Shown here one piece after another: positions 1-9,118 of a DNA stretch of 64,000 nt. Origin of the DNA: Rehmannia glutinosa (lineage: Eukaryota; Streptophyta; Magnoliopsida; Lamiales; Orobanchaceae); NCBI GenBank assembly GCA_016081115.2, contig JABTTQ020002616.1, positions 62,001-126,000 on the forward strand, read 5' to 3'. Numbering within the stretch: the stretch's first letter is position 1; each line of letters begins with the position of its first letter. Position numbers and translations under genes: made by a program. Below the pieces are notes generated by a model. That model did no database searches, had not been told where the DNA came from, and saw only the letters and a program-made list of their open reading frames with translations.

Positions 1-156
1 AAGCACCAAGAGCATGGTATGATACATTGTCTCAGTTTCTTATAGACAATGAATTCACCAAAGGCAAAGTTGACAGAACACTCTTCAGAATTTAAGATGG
101 AGAGATGTATACTGCTTGTTCAAATATATGTGGATGATCTCATCTTTAGATCCACA
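1..156 (+). pseudogene. Ty1/copia reverse transcriptase, left fragment
   Basis: The start reads as the copia RT block with APRAWYD, followed by a region for FTKGKVDRTLF and then, after a frame change, IYVDD, the polymerase catalytic motif. It stops at the hAT insertion, where the 8-bp duplication GATCCACA ends at 156. The reading frame resumes at 3893 as STNKELCDK. It is a broken fragment without a start codon. Confidence 0.85.
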
Positions 157-3100
157 TAGGGATATCAATGGGTCGGATTCGCCTGGACCCGAGACCCGAC
201 CCATTAAGATTTTAAAGGACCCAGACCCATCCCAGACCCACCTCCCACAGACCCAAGACCCGCCCCAACCCATACTCGTATTTAGTGGGTAAGACCCGCC
301 AGACCCATTAGACCCGCCTATGTCATCCATTTTAACTTATTTATATATTTTTTCATTATATTGCTACTAAGAATCATTTCAAATGCTAAAATCATATAGT
401 TTTATTGATATATTGTACCAAAAAAACACGATGAAGAAACTAAGTAAAATAAAAGAAAATGGATGGTAATAATTATTATACTAATAAAAATAGGTAAACC
501 AAAAAGCTACAACAATATACTAATAAAGCTATAAGAACAAGCTATTACATTCTTCCATATTAAGTACTTGATTCTTCAAAAGAGAAATAAAGAGACATAT
601 GAGTTTTAATAATACAAGTTCTTTAATGAAGTACAAAATCTTAATTAAGTACAGAACCTCAATGGAGAAAATACAACCAAATCAAATTAACTAGCTGCTA
701 CGTCACTAGCACATTCCTGTTGATCTTCTTCTTCCTCATCAAGCATGGTAGGACAAGTTGATAAACCACTGTGATTGAACAAGTACTGCAAGAATAAACC
801 AAAAATCATATTAACTTTTGTTAAATGATATAGTACTTACACTATTATTATAAAACGAGAAATGAAAGTTTATTTACCATTTACATCATTCCACAACCAA
901 TGACGACGCACATTAAAACCTCCAAAGTAGTTGGATTAAGTCCGCTACGAGGAGGACTAACCAATCTTCCACTACAACTAAAAGCAGATTCGATGCATGC
1001 AAACAGCGTAAACACGTATAATTTGAAATATCCCTTGCCATCTCGTAAATTAGGATATTTAACCCCATTTGTTTTCCACCAACTAAGAATATCAAAATTT
1101 TGAGTTCTTGGCAAGACATTTTCTTCCAAATACATATCCAACTCTGTCATTGACACTGTACTAGTAGAACTTGAACTTGAAGCCACATACTTGTCATACA
1201 TTTATAGGGGGTCACTGTCAGATGCATCAAGGAGACTAGAAACACATGATGATGTTCTTCTTTGAGTTATCTTCATACAAAGTTGTATTCCTCGACTGGT
1301 AATCAAGCAATATACTGTAGCAATTTTGGCGAACTTCTTCTACTTTAGATTGTGTTCTTTTACCATATATTAGTGGAAAGTACAACTCAACCAGTTTCAT
1401 CGTGTACCTAGGATCTAAAACAACATCAACCCCCATCATAACATGGCAAGTATCCCAATATTTTGCATATTTTTCCAACATTTGTTTTGCCATACATTGG
1501 ATTGTAATATTTGAAATCTTCACCACTCGTCTAATTTTAATCTAATATCACAAATTTTGGAAAATAAAAATTAGAAGTGGGATAGAGTGTGCCGAAAAAC
1601 ATCTCGATCACTTGATAAAAACTTTCAACTTCCCACAAATTTGTTGCAATCATCCAATCTTCATCGGTTGGTAGACTCTTCTAAAGTCTTTCTCGATATT
1701 TAACCCGTGGAAACACATCTTTATATGTTATTGCGGTTCTAACATCAAGTATGTCAAATTCCAACGAGTTTTACAATCAAGAGACAACTTTTTAGTACAA
1801 CAAACATGCAATTGACGTGCAACATCTTCAAAATTTTCTACTCTAAGAGGTGAAGCGAGTCCAATATATGACACTATCATGTATTCTCTCAATTGTACTA
1901 CTAATTATTTCCAAACCGTCCTTCACAATTAAATTCAAAATATGAGCACAACAACACATATGAAGTAGCTTATCATTTAATAGCAAATCTCTCCTTGATA
2001 ACTTGTCCAAGAGAAGACATAACATGGTCGTGCAATTATCAACCGTAATTGTTGATATTTTTCGATCAATGTTCCAGTCATCAAAGAATCAACAAGTAGA
2101 TCGAGAAAACACTTCGATATGTGGAGATGGAACATATACAAACCTATATAAGACGAAACAAAGTGTTAAAGTATATCAAAACATATCCTATATTTAAAAC
2201 TAACATATCTCAATAGAAATTACACATACCTCGGGATGCAATTTTGTAGAATCCATGAATCATCTATAAAGTGTGCGAAGAATTGCCATGAAACCTTTCT
2301 TGGTGTTATTTGATGTCCACATATCGATTGTGATAGCTATTCGACATTTAAGCTTGTCCAGATTCATAACACTTGGTTTTCTGAACACTATAAATACCCA
2401 AAATATCACTTCTCAAAGTGTTTCGTGATGTTATGTTAAAGCAAGGTTGGAGGCTAGCAACAAATCTTCGGAACCCTATATGTTCAACAATACTAAGAGG
2501 GTAATCATGTAAAATTACCATCATAGAAAGCTCTCGCCTCGAATCTTCTTGTTTGAAAGTATGTGATCTAAGTCTTGGCTTCCACAAACTTTCTTGGTTG
2601 CCATCATCAAACTTTGGTGGATATCCGTTTTTCTTGGTTTCCTTTTACAAGATTTCTCATAGTGTTTTTTCAAACTAGTAGTTCCATGACTTGTTGGAGC
2701 TTTGAGGCGAGTTTTGCAATAGTAACACTCGCATGTAGAATTCCATCAACCACCACTCTTTTAAAATGATTCCAAACCTCGAAAGTTCTCTTTCTCTTAC
2801 CATTGTTTTCCGAATATCTTGACCCCAAAGTCATCATCACCTTCGTTAGTACTCTCTCCGAGTTAATTCCTATTATAGAATCGCTTTCTTGGATGTTACG
2901 GATGGAAGAGAATTATCTCCTCCTTCGAATCCATATGTAAATTATTAATGATAAAAATAATTAGTAAATGCAACAAACCCGCAAACCAAAAATAAAAAAA
3001 AAACATTAGTAATATATTGAAACAATTTACATGCATCGATGATAATTGAAAAACGGAAATAAAAGCAACTTATATTTAAGTTTAAAATATTTGGGCTTAT

Positions 3101-3892
3101 AACACAATCAATTCATAGTGACTAATAGATCAACTAAGGCCTTTCCTAGTTCCCTGATTCATTTGAGAAATTAAATTCTAGATAAATTAATGTAAGTCAA
3201 TTAAAAATGTAACATTGTAACAAACATGTAACAAAGAAACAAATTAGATTTATAAATGAGGGTTGCAAGATAAATTGTCTTTACAAAAAAAAAAAAAAAA
3301 AACAACAAAGAACAAACATATAACCTAAAATAAAGAGAAGCGGGCGTGTAGGAAATAAATGAAAAAGAAGGGTCTAATACCTAATGGAAACATACACACA
3401 GAATAGTCTTTGAATAATCATTTAATTGATAAAATTCGATAATGTAATATACATAAGATAATCTAACCTCTAAATTATTTTTATCACCTTCATAGAATCA
3501 CGACTCCATTTCCCCCTATTGCCTCATTCTTTGTCACACAAATTACCAAGATGAAGTCTAATTAGTTTAAGATATGACAAAAAGAGATGTTGAGAGCGGG
3601 GTTATGAATGAGAGAAGAATTATAGGGAGAGGAGATGAAATGGCGATGATGATACGATGGACTTAGAAGTGGCAAAAAAAAAGAGAAAACCCTAATGTGC
3701 ATTTTATATATACTAATTAAATGGGTCGGGTATAGGGCGGGTCCTACTAAACCCGTTACCCAACCCATACCCGCCGGGTATAGAAACATGTACCCATTAC
3801 TCACCCCATACCTATTTACTTGTCCCATACCCGCCCCAAATAAGGTGGGTCCGAAGTGGTCCCGGGTCTTACCGGACCCATTGACATCCATA
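157..3892 (-). mobile_element. hAT DNA transposon nested in copia RT
   Basis: This is a 3736-bp element with imperfect terminal inverted repeats. The left end starts TAGGGATATCAATGGGTC and the right end, reverse complemented, starts TATGGATGTCAATGGGTC. An exact 8-bp target duplication GATCCACA flanks it (149-156 and 3893-3900), which is the hallmark of hAT elements. Subterminal regions (about 170-310 and 3720-3880) are crowded with GACCC/GGGTC and ACCCAT repeats, probable transposase-binding motifs. The interior encodes a decayed transposase on the minus strand. Removing the element and one duplication copy rejoins the host retroelement RT. Confidence 0.92.
1040..2840 (-). pseudogene. hAT transposase (BED zinc finger type), decayed
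   Basis: Minus-strand pieces appear in the order expected for plant Ac/RICESLEEPER-like hAT transposases. An N-terminal BED-type zinc finger lies at about 2640-2800, with WNHFKR, a C-x2-C pair in CYYCKTR, and a downstream H and C in HYEKSC. A segment with HDYPLSIVEHIGFRRF lies at about 2440-2530. CCAHILNLIVKDGL lies at about 1885-1970, DVVLDPRYTMKLVELYF at about 1370-1450, and the C-terminal dimerisation region with ELDMYLEENVLPRTQNFDIL at about 1080-1150. These parts sit in different frames separated by stops and possible introns, so no intact protein is encoded. The family is known to cut and paste with 8-bp duplications, which agrees with the flanks. Confidence 0.85.
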
Positions 3893-4700
3893 GATCCACA
3901 AACAAAGAGTTGTGTGACAAATTATCAAACCTTATGCAAGAAAAATTTAAGATGAACATGATGAGAGAGTTGACTTTCTTCCTAGGTCTTCAAGTCAAAC
4001 AAATGAAAGATGGAACCTTCATAAGTCAAACCAAATATACCAGAGAAGTCATCTGTGAAGATTCCCATGAATACTTATGTGAAAATGAATATGAATGCAG
4101 AAGGAAAATCAGTTGATCAAACAAAATATAGAGCACTTATTGGATCATCGTTCTACTTGACTGCCACAGACCAGCCATCATATTAGTTGTAAGTGTATGT
4201 GCTAGATTTCAGTATGCTCCAAAGGAAAGTCATATGACCGCATCTAAGAGAATCCTGAGATATTTGAAGGGAAGCCAAGAAGTTGGCTTATGGTATCCAA
4301 AGGAAAGTGGATTTAAGCTGATTGGATACTCAGACTCAGACTATGCTGGATGTAGAGTTGACAGAAAGAGTACATCTGATACATGTCAAATGCTTGGAAA
4401 TAGATTAGTTTATTGGTTCAGCAAGAAACAAAATTCAATAGCCACATCTACAGCTGAAGCAGGGTACATTGATGCAGGCAACTGTTGTGCCCAAGTGTTA
4501 TGAATGAGGCAACAACTGAGAGACTATGACATTGAAGAAAGAGAGATTCCAATTATGTCTGATAACACAAGTGCCATTGCAATTACTCAGAATTTAGTAT
4601 TGCATTCAAGAATAAAACACATTGATGTCTGATATCATTTATAAGAGACCATGTTGAAAGAAAGACATCACATTATAATACATATCAATCGATATATTCA
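3893..4700 (+). pseudogene. Ty1/copia RT end and RNase H
   Basis: From 3893 the RT resumes (STNKELCDKLSN, then a stretch with FFLGLQVKQMKDGTF and SQTKYTRE). A frame break follows near 4060-4230. RNase H is at about 4234-4660: KRILRYLKGS, the acidic motif GYSDSDYAGC, RKSTSDTCQMLGN, STAEAGYI (E of the active site) and DNTSAIAITQN, then KHIDV near 4615. In functional copies the last motif continues as HHF-R, but here it is frameshifted. It matches 26280-27060 of element A closely. Several stops show it is inactive. Confidence 0.85.
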
Positions 4701-5171
4701 CAAAGCCTTTATGCGAATCAAGGTTGGAAGAATTTAAGAATGAGCTTGGATTGATTGAGTTATGTTTGGATGCTCAAAAGACTCATTCAACAGAGTTAAA
4801 GATGGGAGAATTGCATATCGAAGAGTTTCACTTATTCAGCCAAGTAAAACAACTTATATGGCTAGTCAACTGAATCGTGTTAGCTGGACAACCAAGTAAC
4901 ATTCAATCGAATCAATGGAAGAGAGAAACAGAGTCAAGTCATAAATGAAGAAAGATGGAACATTTATGAGCTAAGTGACAAAACGAGGCCATTTTCTTGA
5001 CGTCAGCAACAATAAATGTTGTCAGTTAAAAGATGCGATGGTTTATCCATGATTAGATATAAATGTTGCCGCATTTAATGCAATGAAATTAATGAATTTT
5101 GAAACTTTTGATCTCAGCCGTTGATCACGTTTCAAACCTTTGAAATTCTAAAATCGTATCTTCAAGTCATT

Positions 5172-5178
5172 TATATAC
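5172..5178 (+). promoter_or_regulatory. TATA-like box before the post-pol ORF of element C
   Basis: TATATAC lies about 115 bp before the position equivalent to the post-pol start codon and is followed by a CT-rich leader. A TGACGTC site lies upstream, near 4999. The same layout recurs in elements A (27605) and B (44489). Promoter function is inferred, not shown. Confidence 0.4.
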
Positions 5179-5290
5179 CCAAAAGTCATTTTCTCTCTCT
5201 TCACTTTCACTCAAGCATTCCGGACTTACAAGAATTATCTCTCGCAAAAACAAAACCCTAGTTCTTCATTTATTCTCTCAGAAAATCGAT

Positions 5291-5911
5291 ATAGCACCAA
5301 ACAAGTTGATCTTGATTTCGCAAAGATTCTTTGAGAAGATCCACACGGGGCTCGTTGGTGGATCTCGAAGGCTTGTCAAGTAGGCGATTGATAAGAAGTT
5401 AGCCGAGAAAATCCCGAGGAACTTGGAGAAATCTAGGCTTAAAAGATTTCTCACGCTGGAAATGCGAGGAGGATGTGGCCATGTTCTACGTGAACGCCCT
5501 GTTCACGATGATGGGATCCATTCATCTGTGAATGGAAAGACATCAAATTGGCCGCGATCGACTTGGTGAGCACTTACACCTTCCCTCAAGAGGACCGAAA
5601 GAACTTACAAGGAAGGAATTTGATTTAGTTAAGACGTGGAAGGATATCGCCAAGTCGAGTCACCGTAGTTACATCGATAAAGGATGACTACCACAAGTTG
5701 ATGGACGTGGTAGCCAAATACGTTGACATGAAATTTAGAAAAGACCATTGGACCTTGTCGTAGGCCTTGGCCATACATAGTTTAAAGGCAATATTTATAT
5801 GGGAGCCAGGAGATTAATAATGTGAATCATTACGAGCAAGCGAGGATATTATCAGCGATTAATCTACCCTTCACAAAAGCACTTTAAGAAGGAGATATAA
5901 GCAAAATATCT
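5291..5911 (+). pseudogene. post-pol ORF remnant of element C
   Basis: This region aligns with the start of the post-pol ORF of element A (27748 onward). The start codon of A is ATA here (5291). Shared coding stretches include the blocks around FYVNA and KTWKDIAK in C, and AWKDVAK at the matching place in A, but frames change repeatedly. The product of such extra ORFs downstream of pol in Sireviruses is often called env-like. I see no membrane protein signature here and the function is unknown. Confidence 0.55.
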
Positions 5912-6297
5912 TGTAATGGCCCGCCTTCCGGATCGACGACTATCCCCACAAACCAACACGAGTCTTTCCAGCGCGCTTTGTCCTCACTCACGCGCACCCT
6001 GAGAGCAGCTTCCTAGGGGTCACCCATCCCATAATTACTCCAGGCCAAGCACGCTTAACTTTGAAGTTTTTATGAGATGAGCACGAGAAAAAGAAGATGC
6101 ATCTTGTTGGTATGAGTAGTACCTATCAAATATTTTAAGCTCTCCTCAATCGTATAGTCCCATACCTACACAGTCTCGAATTTCCTCTTTATTCGGGTGT
6201 GGGATCGGTTCATTCATGTTCCCCTCCGCCTCTTTGGCAGCTCCTTGTCGTGCCTTCTTGCACCGGCGATCACTCCCGCCCTCTTGGGGGCATCACA
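5912..6297 (-). repeat. Cassandra 3' LTR (minus orientation)
   Basis: Direct repeat of 6368-6756. On the plus strand it starts TGTAATGGCCCGCC and ends GGCATCACA. The 5S-like core is retained, with box C-like AGTTAAGCGTGCTTGG on the minus strand. Confidence 0.8.
5953..6123 (-). ncRNA. 5S rRNA-like segment in second Cassandra LTR
   Basis: Second copy of the 5S-like block. It retains AGTTAAGCGTGCTTGG and GGGATGGGTGACC, a slightly better match to plant 5S than the other LTR. Confidence 0.75.
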
Positions 6298-6355
6298 TGC
6301 CCACTAGCTTCCGATTGGTTCGTCCCCCGAACCACACCGTACTAGGAGAGGTTCC

Positions 6356-6366
6356 GCTCGATACCA
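6356..6366 (-). other. Cassandra primer-binding site
   Basis: TGGTATCGAGC on the minus strand lies directly inside the 5' LTR and differs slightly from the initiator-Met complement TGGTATCAGAGC. Confidence 0.65.
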
Positions 6367-6367
6367 T

Positions 6368-6756
6368 CCGCAACGGCCCGCCTTCCGGATCGACGATGTC
6401 CCCACAAACCAACACGAGTCTTTCCAGCGCTTTGTCCTCACTCACGCCACCCGAGAGAGCACTTCCCGGGGGTCATCCATCCCATAATTACTCCGGGCCA
6501 AGACGCTTAACTTCTAAGTTTTTATGAGATGAGCACCGAGAAAAAGAAGATGCATCTTGTTGGTATGAGTAGTACTATCAAATCTATTAAGCTCTCCTCA
6601 ATCGTATAGTCCCATACCTACACGGTCTCGAGAATCTCCTCTTTATTCGGGTGTGGGATTAGTTCATTCATGTTCCTCCGCCACTCTTTGGCAGCTCCTT
6701 GTCCGTGCCTTCTTGCACCCGCTATCACTCCCGCCCCTCTTGCCCCGGGCGCCACA
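6368..6756 (-). repeat. Cassandra 5' LTR (minus orientation)
   Basis: This LTR copy abuts the primer-binding site, which makes it the 5' LTR on the minus strand. It carries a 5S-like block and has drifted from the other copy by several small indels, for example in the GC-rich stretch near 6440-6470. Confidence 0.8.
6409..6577 (-). ncRNA. 5S rRNA-like segment in Cassandra LTR
   Basis: On the minus strand it runs from CATACCAACAAGATGCATC (like the 5S box A region) through AGAAGTTAAGCG (box C-like) and GGGATGGATGACC to TCGTGTTGG, in 5S order. An insert separates the box A region from the rest. In Cassandra elements such sequences keep RNA polymerase III promoter boxes. It is not a ribosomal gene, because the order is interrupted and it lies in an LTR. 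Confidence 0.75.
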
Positions 6757-6817
6757 GAGATACTAACTTATTGAAAATATTGGAAAGACTTACATGTCTA
6801 AATTGATCCAATGTGTG

Positions 6818-7348
6818 TAGGGGTGACCACGATTTGGAATAGGTTATGGATCAAAAATCGTAGATTCGGTTCTTCCAAAATGAGGAACTAGAACCCGAGC
6901 CTTATGGTTCCAATTCCAAACCGAAGTCCGGTTCCTCCACGGTTTTTTGGTTAAAGGAACCGCTTTTTTATTTTTCTCTTTTGATATTTTTGTTGAATTT
7001 TTCTTTAAAAACGATTTATTAATTTCTTTACAACAAAAAAGGAAAAATAAAAATAAAAAAGGAATTTGATTTAATCCAAAATAATATTAAGTTTGGACTT
7101 AATATTAATAATATTTAAACCGCCTACATATCCTCTTAAGTCTTAGGTATAGATGAATCAAAGTTCACGCACTCACTACAACATTTGGTTTAAGATGTGT
7201 CTTGTGCGGTTGCGAATATAAAACATCATAATACATATTTAAATTTCTTATATTATATTTTTTTCCAAAACAATAAAAATCGTTGGTTTTGACCACGATT
7301 GCGGTTCCAATTTGGAACCCGATATCGGTTCCATTCGGACCACTCCTA
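6818..7348. mobile_element. hAT-type MITE
   Basis: This is a 531-bp non-coding element. Its left end is TAGGGGTGACCACGATTTGG and its right end, reverse complemented, is TAGGAGTGGTCCGAATGG. The flanks AATGTGTG and AGTGTGTA match at 6 of 8 positions, consistent with a worn 8-bp hAT duplication. The interior is AT-rich with GGTTCC/GGAACC motifs near both ends. Confidence 0.7.
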
Positions 7349-7966
7349 AGTGTGTAGGTAGTGGGTTGAGGCATCTTAGGATTGAAGGCAATTGTCAAGT
7401 GAGGTAACTCTTGACCTCTCCAAAAAGGTCAATGGTTGAGCCAGGCGGAGATGGTGGAATGATTAATATTAGGAACTTAAGAGCCATTGTGCATTTTTCG
7501 CGATCTACGGGGCGATTTACGAGAGGCCGAGAATATTCCCCCGACTAGTCATATTGGAACATAAAACCCGGTATAAAAAAAAAAAAAAAAAAGAAAAGCT
7601 TTTTAGGCATCATATGATCATTAAAAAAGTAACGCAATCTTAAAGTGAATTTTTTCATGACGATTTTTAGTGAGCGATTCATATAGATTCATCCAGGATG
7701 AGATCTTACATTCCAAAATGATATTACATCTCATATTCCATTTCATGGATAATTGCCATGTGTATGAAAACTATCATATTAATTTTGAAGTCTAAATGAA
7801 GCTTAAATTGTAGGTTTTGAATATGGTAGTTTTTGAACACGTGTCAATCATCCATCGTTGTGATGGAATAGGAAATGAAACACAATTTTGGAACATAAAA
7901 TCCGAGAGACGAGACTCATCTAGCTTAAAGAGAAGTGCCTTCAAACCCATTTTATTATTTTCACTC
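7349..7966. other. intergenic stretch, no gene seen
   Basis: No coding region or repeat family recognised. It contains an A18 tract near 7570-7588. Confidence 0.5.
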
Positions 7967-8123
7967 TGTTGTAAAAATCCCGCCCGCCCCGATTAATCCC
8001 GCCAGCGCAGCCTCCCTTGTCCGCCTACGATATTTTTTTTTTCCCGCCAGCCCCGCCTAACTTGCTAATGCGCGTCAGCCCTAGGCGTCTAATGGCTTTG
8101 AGCGCCTAGCGCTTTTTACAACA
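7967..8123. mobile_element. small MITE candidate, TGTTGTAAAAA ends
   Basis: This is a 157-bp GC-rich segment bounded by TGTTGTAAAAA and its inverted copy TTTTTACAACA. The interior contains CGCC/GGCG motifs reminiscent of the MITE at 14668-15252. No matching target duplication is visible. Confidence 0.4.
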
Positions 8124-8566
8124 TTGAATTTTCAGTATAAGCATGTTTCTTTAAGTTTGTATAAAGACTTCATAAATGTTAAACAAAATCAACATAAATT
8201 GTTCTCCAAAGGAAAAACGAAAAAGAAAAGGGAAATTGGACCCAAAAAAACAGAAGAAAATGAAAGAAAAAGACAAAAGGCATGCAGGATTTGATTCAAT
8301 TATTCCCAGAAAAAAAAAGAGAAAAAAAGAAAAAAGAAAACAGTCACCTCCCCTGGGCCTGGCTGCGTGCCTGCGCATACCTTTCTCCCCACCCCTCGCG
8401 ACAGAATCTCACGTCTTCGTGTCACCACCTAACGCCACCACCCCCGAAAATCCGACCCTTACATCTCTCCAAAACACACACAAGAGAACTTTCTAACCCC
8501 TAAATTCTCTTCTCCCATTTTCTTGGCCTCCTCCCAAAGTTGAAAGTCCCACAAAATCTCAAAAAA
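8124..8566 (+). promoter_or_regulatory. upstream region and 5' UTR of SPL7
   Basis: The stretch between the last MITE and the putative SPL7 start codon begins with purine-rich sequence (8205-8345) and turns C-rich with short CT tracts toward the gene, as plant leader regions often do. No TATA box or transcription start was fixed. Confidence 0.4.
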
Positions 8567-9118
8567 ATGCAGCAAAACCCACCACCCTCAATCCCAACTC
8601 CAGCCAGCCTACCCAGAATCCCCGATATACCCTCAGCCGCCCTAACCCCCACGATGACCCCTCCTCTTCATCCCCTTCACCTGGTCCGATTTCCTTGACT
8701 TCAACCTCGATGAGAGTCTCAACATATCCTTCCACCCGCCCGAATCCGAACCCGATCAACCCGGGTTAGACCAAAGTCAACCATCGGAGATTCATGGTGA
8801 GGAGAAGCCCGGTCGGATTAGGAAAAGGGACCCGAGGTTGACGTGCTCGAATTTCTTGGCGGGTCGGATCCCGTGCGCCTGCCCTGAATTGGATGCGATG
8901 TTGGAGGAGGAGGAGTCTGGGCTACCGGGTAAGAAGCGGACCCGGACGGTGAGGAATTCGGGTGGGGCCCCAGCCCGGTGCCAGGTTCCGGGGTGCGAGG
9001 TTGATATTAGTGAGCTTAAAGGGTATCATAAGCGGCACCGTGTCTGTCTGCAGTGCGCGAATGCGAGTGCCGTGGTGCTTGATGGGGAGAGCAAGAGGTA
9101 CTGCCAGCAGTGTGGAAA
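8567..9118 (+). CDS. SPL7: SPL7 exon 1 (N-terminus and first part of SBP domain)
   Basis: The ATG at 8567 opens a proline-rich frame that ends after about 43 codons. The region homologous to the SPL7 N-terminus then continues in two other frames: a DDPSSSSPS stretch near 8652, then WSDFLDFNLDE from about 8684. This last frame runs on without a stop through RKRDPRLTCSNFLAGR and CACPELDAMLEEEE to the SBP start ARCQVPGC (8973-8996), and ends at the donor AA|GTAAG. Two one-base shifts explain the pattern. The first ATG in the SBP frame is too far downstream to be the natural start. Confidence 0.8.

Larger units (their letters stand above)
1..5911 (+). mobile_element. Sirevirus-like Ty1/copia element C (3' part, degraded)
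   Basis: This is the 3' half of a copia retrotransposon whose 5' part lies before the window. It closely resembles element A (20059-33446). The reverse transcriptase fragment at 1-156 and its continuation from 3893 align with 26125-26700 of A. The post-pol region (about 4700-5911) aligns with 27190-28330 of A. A hAT transposon (157-3892) splits the RT. A Cassandra TRIM follows at 5912, and no 3' LTR of this element was found beyond it. Frameshifts and stops are frequent, so the copy is dead. Confidence 0.85.
5912..6756 (-). mobile_element. Cassandra-type TRIM retrotransposon
   Basis: This is an 845-bp non-coding LTR element on the minus strand. Two direct repeats of about 386-389 bp (5912-6297 and 6368-6756) flank a 70-bp interior. 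On the minus strand the LTR opens TGTGGCGCCCGGGGC, and the interior begins with TGGTATCGAGC, close to the initiator-tRNA-Met primer site TGGTATCAGAGC. Both LTRs contain 5S-rRNA-like sequence in the same orientation, the diagnostic feature of Cassandra. Flanking 5-bp sequences (TATCT left, GAGAT right) do not match, so no target duplication is evident. It sits at the end of the recognisable part of element C. Confidence 0.85.

Noticed and set aside
5953..6577. Genuine 5S rRNA genes
   Set aside because: The 5S-like blocks are interrupted, lie in two LTR copies of one TRIM and lack the normal 120-bp gene structure.
8151..8503. Open frames rich in Lys (plus) or Phe (minus) before SPL7
   Set aside because: Low-complexity purine/pyrimidine tract in the probable promoter and leader, with no homology seen.
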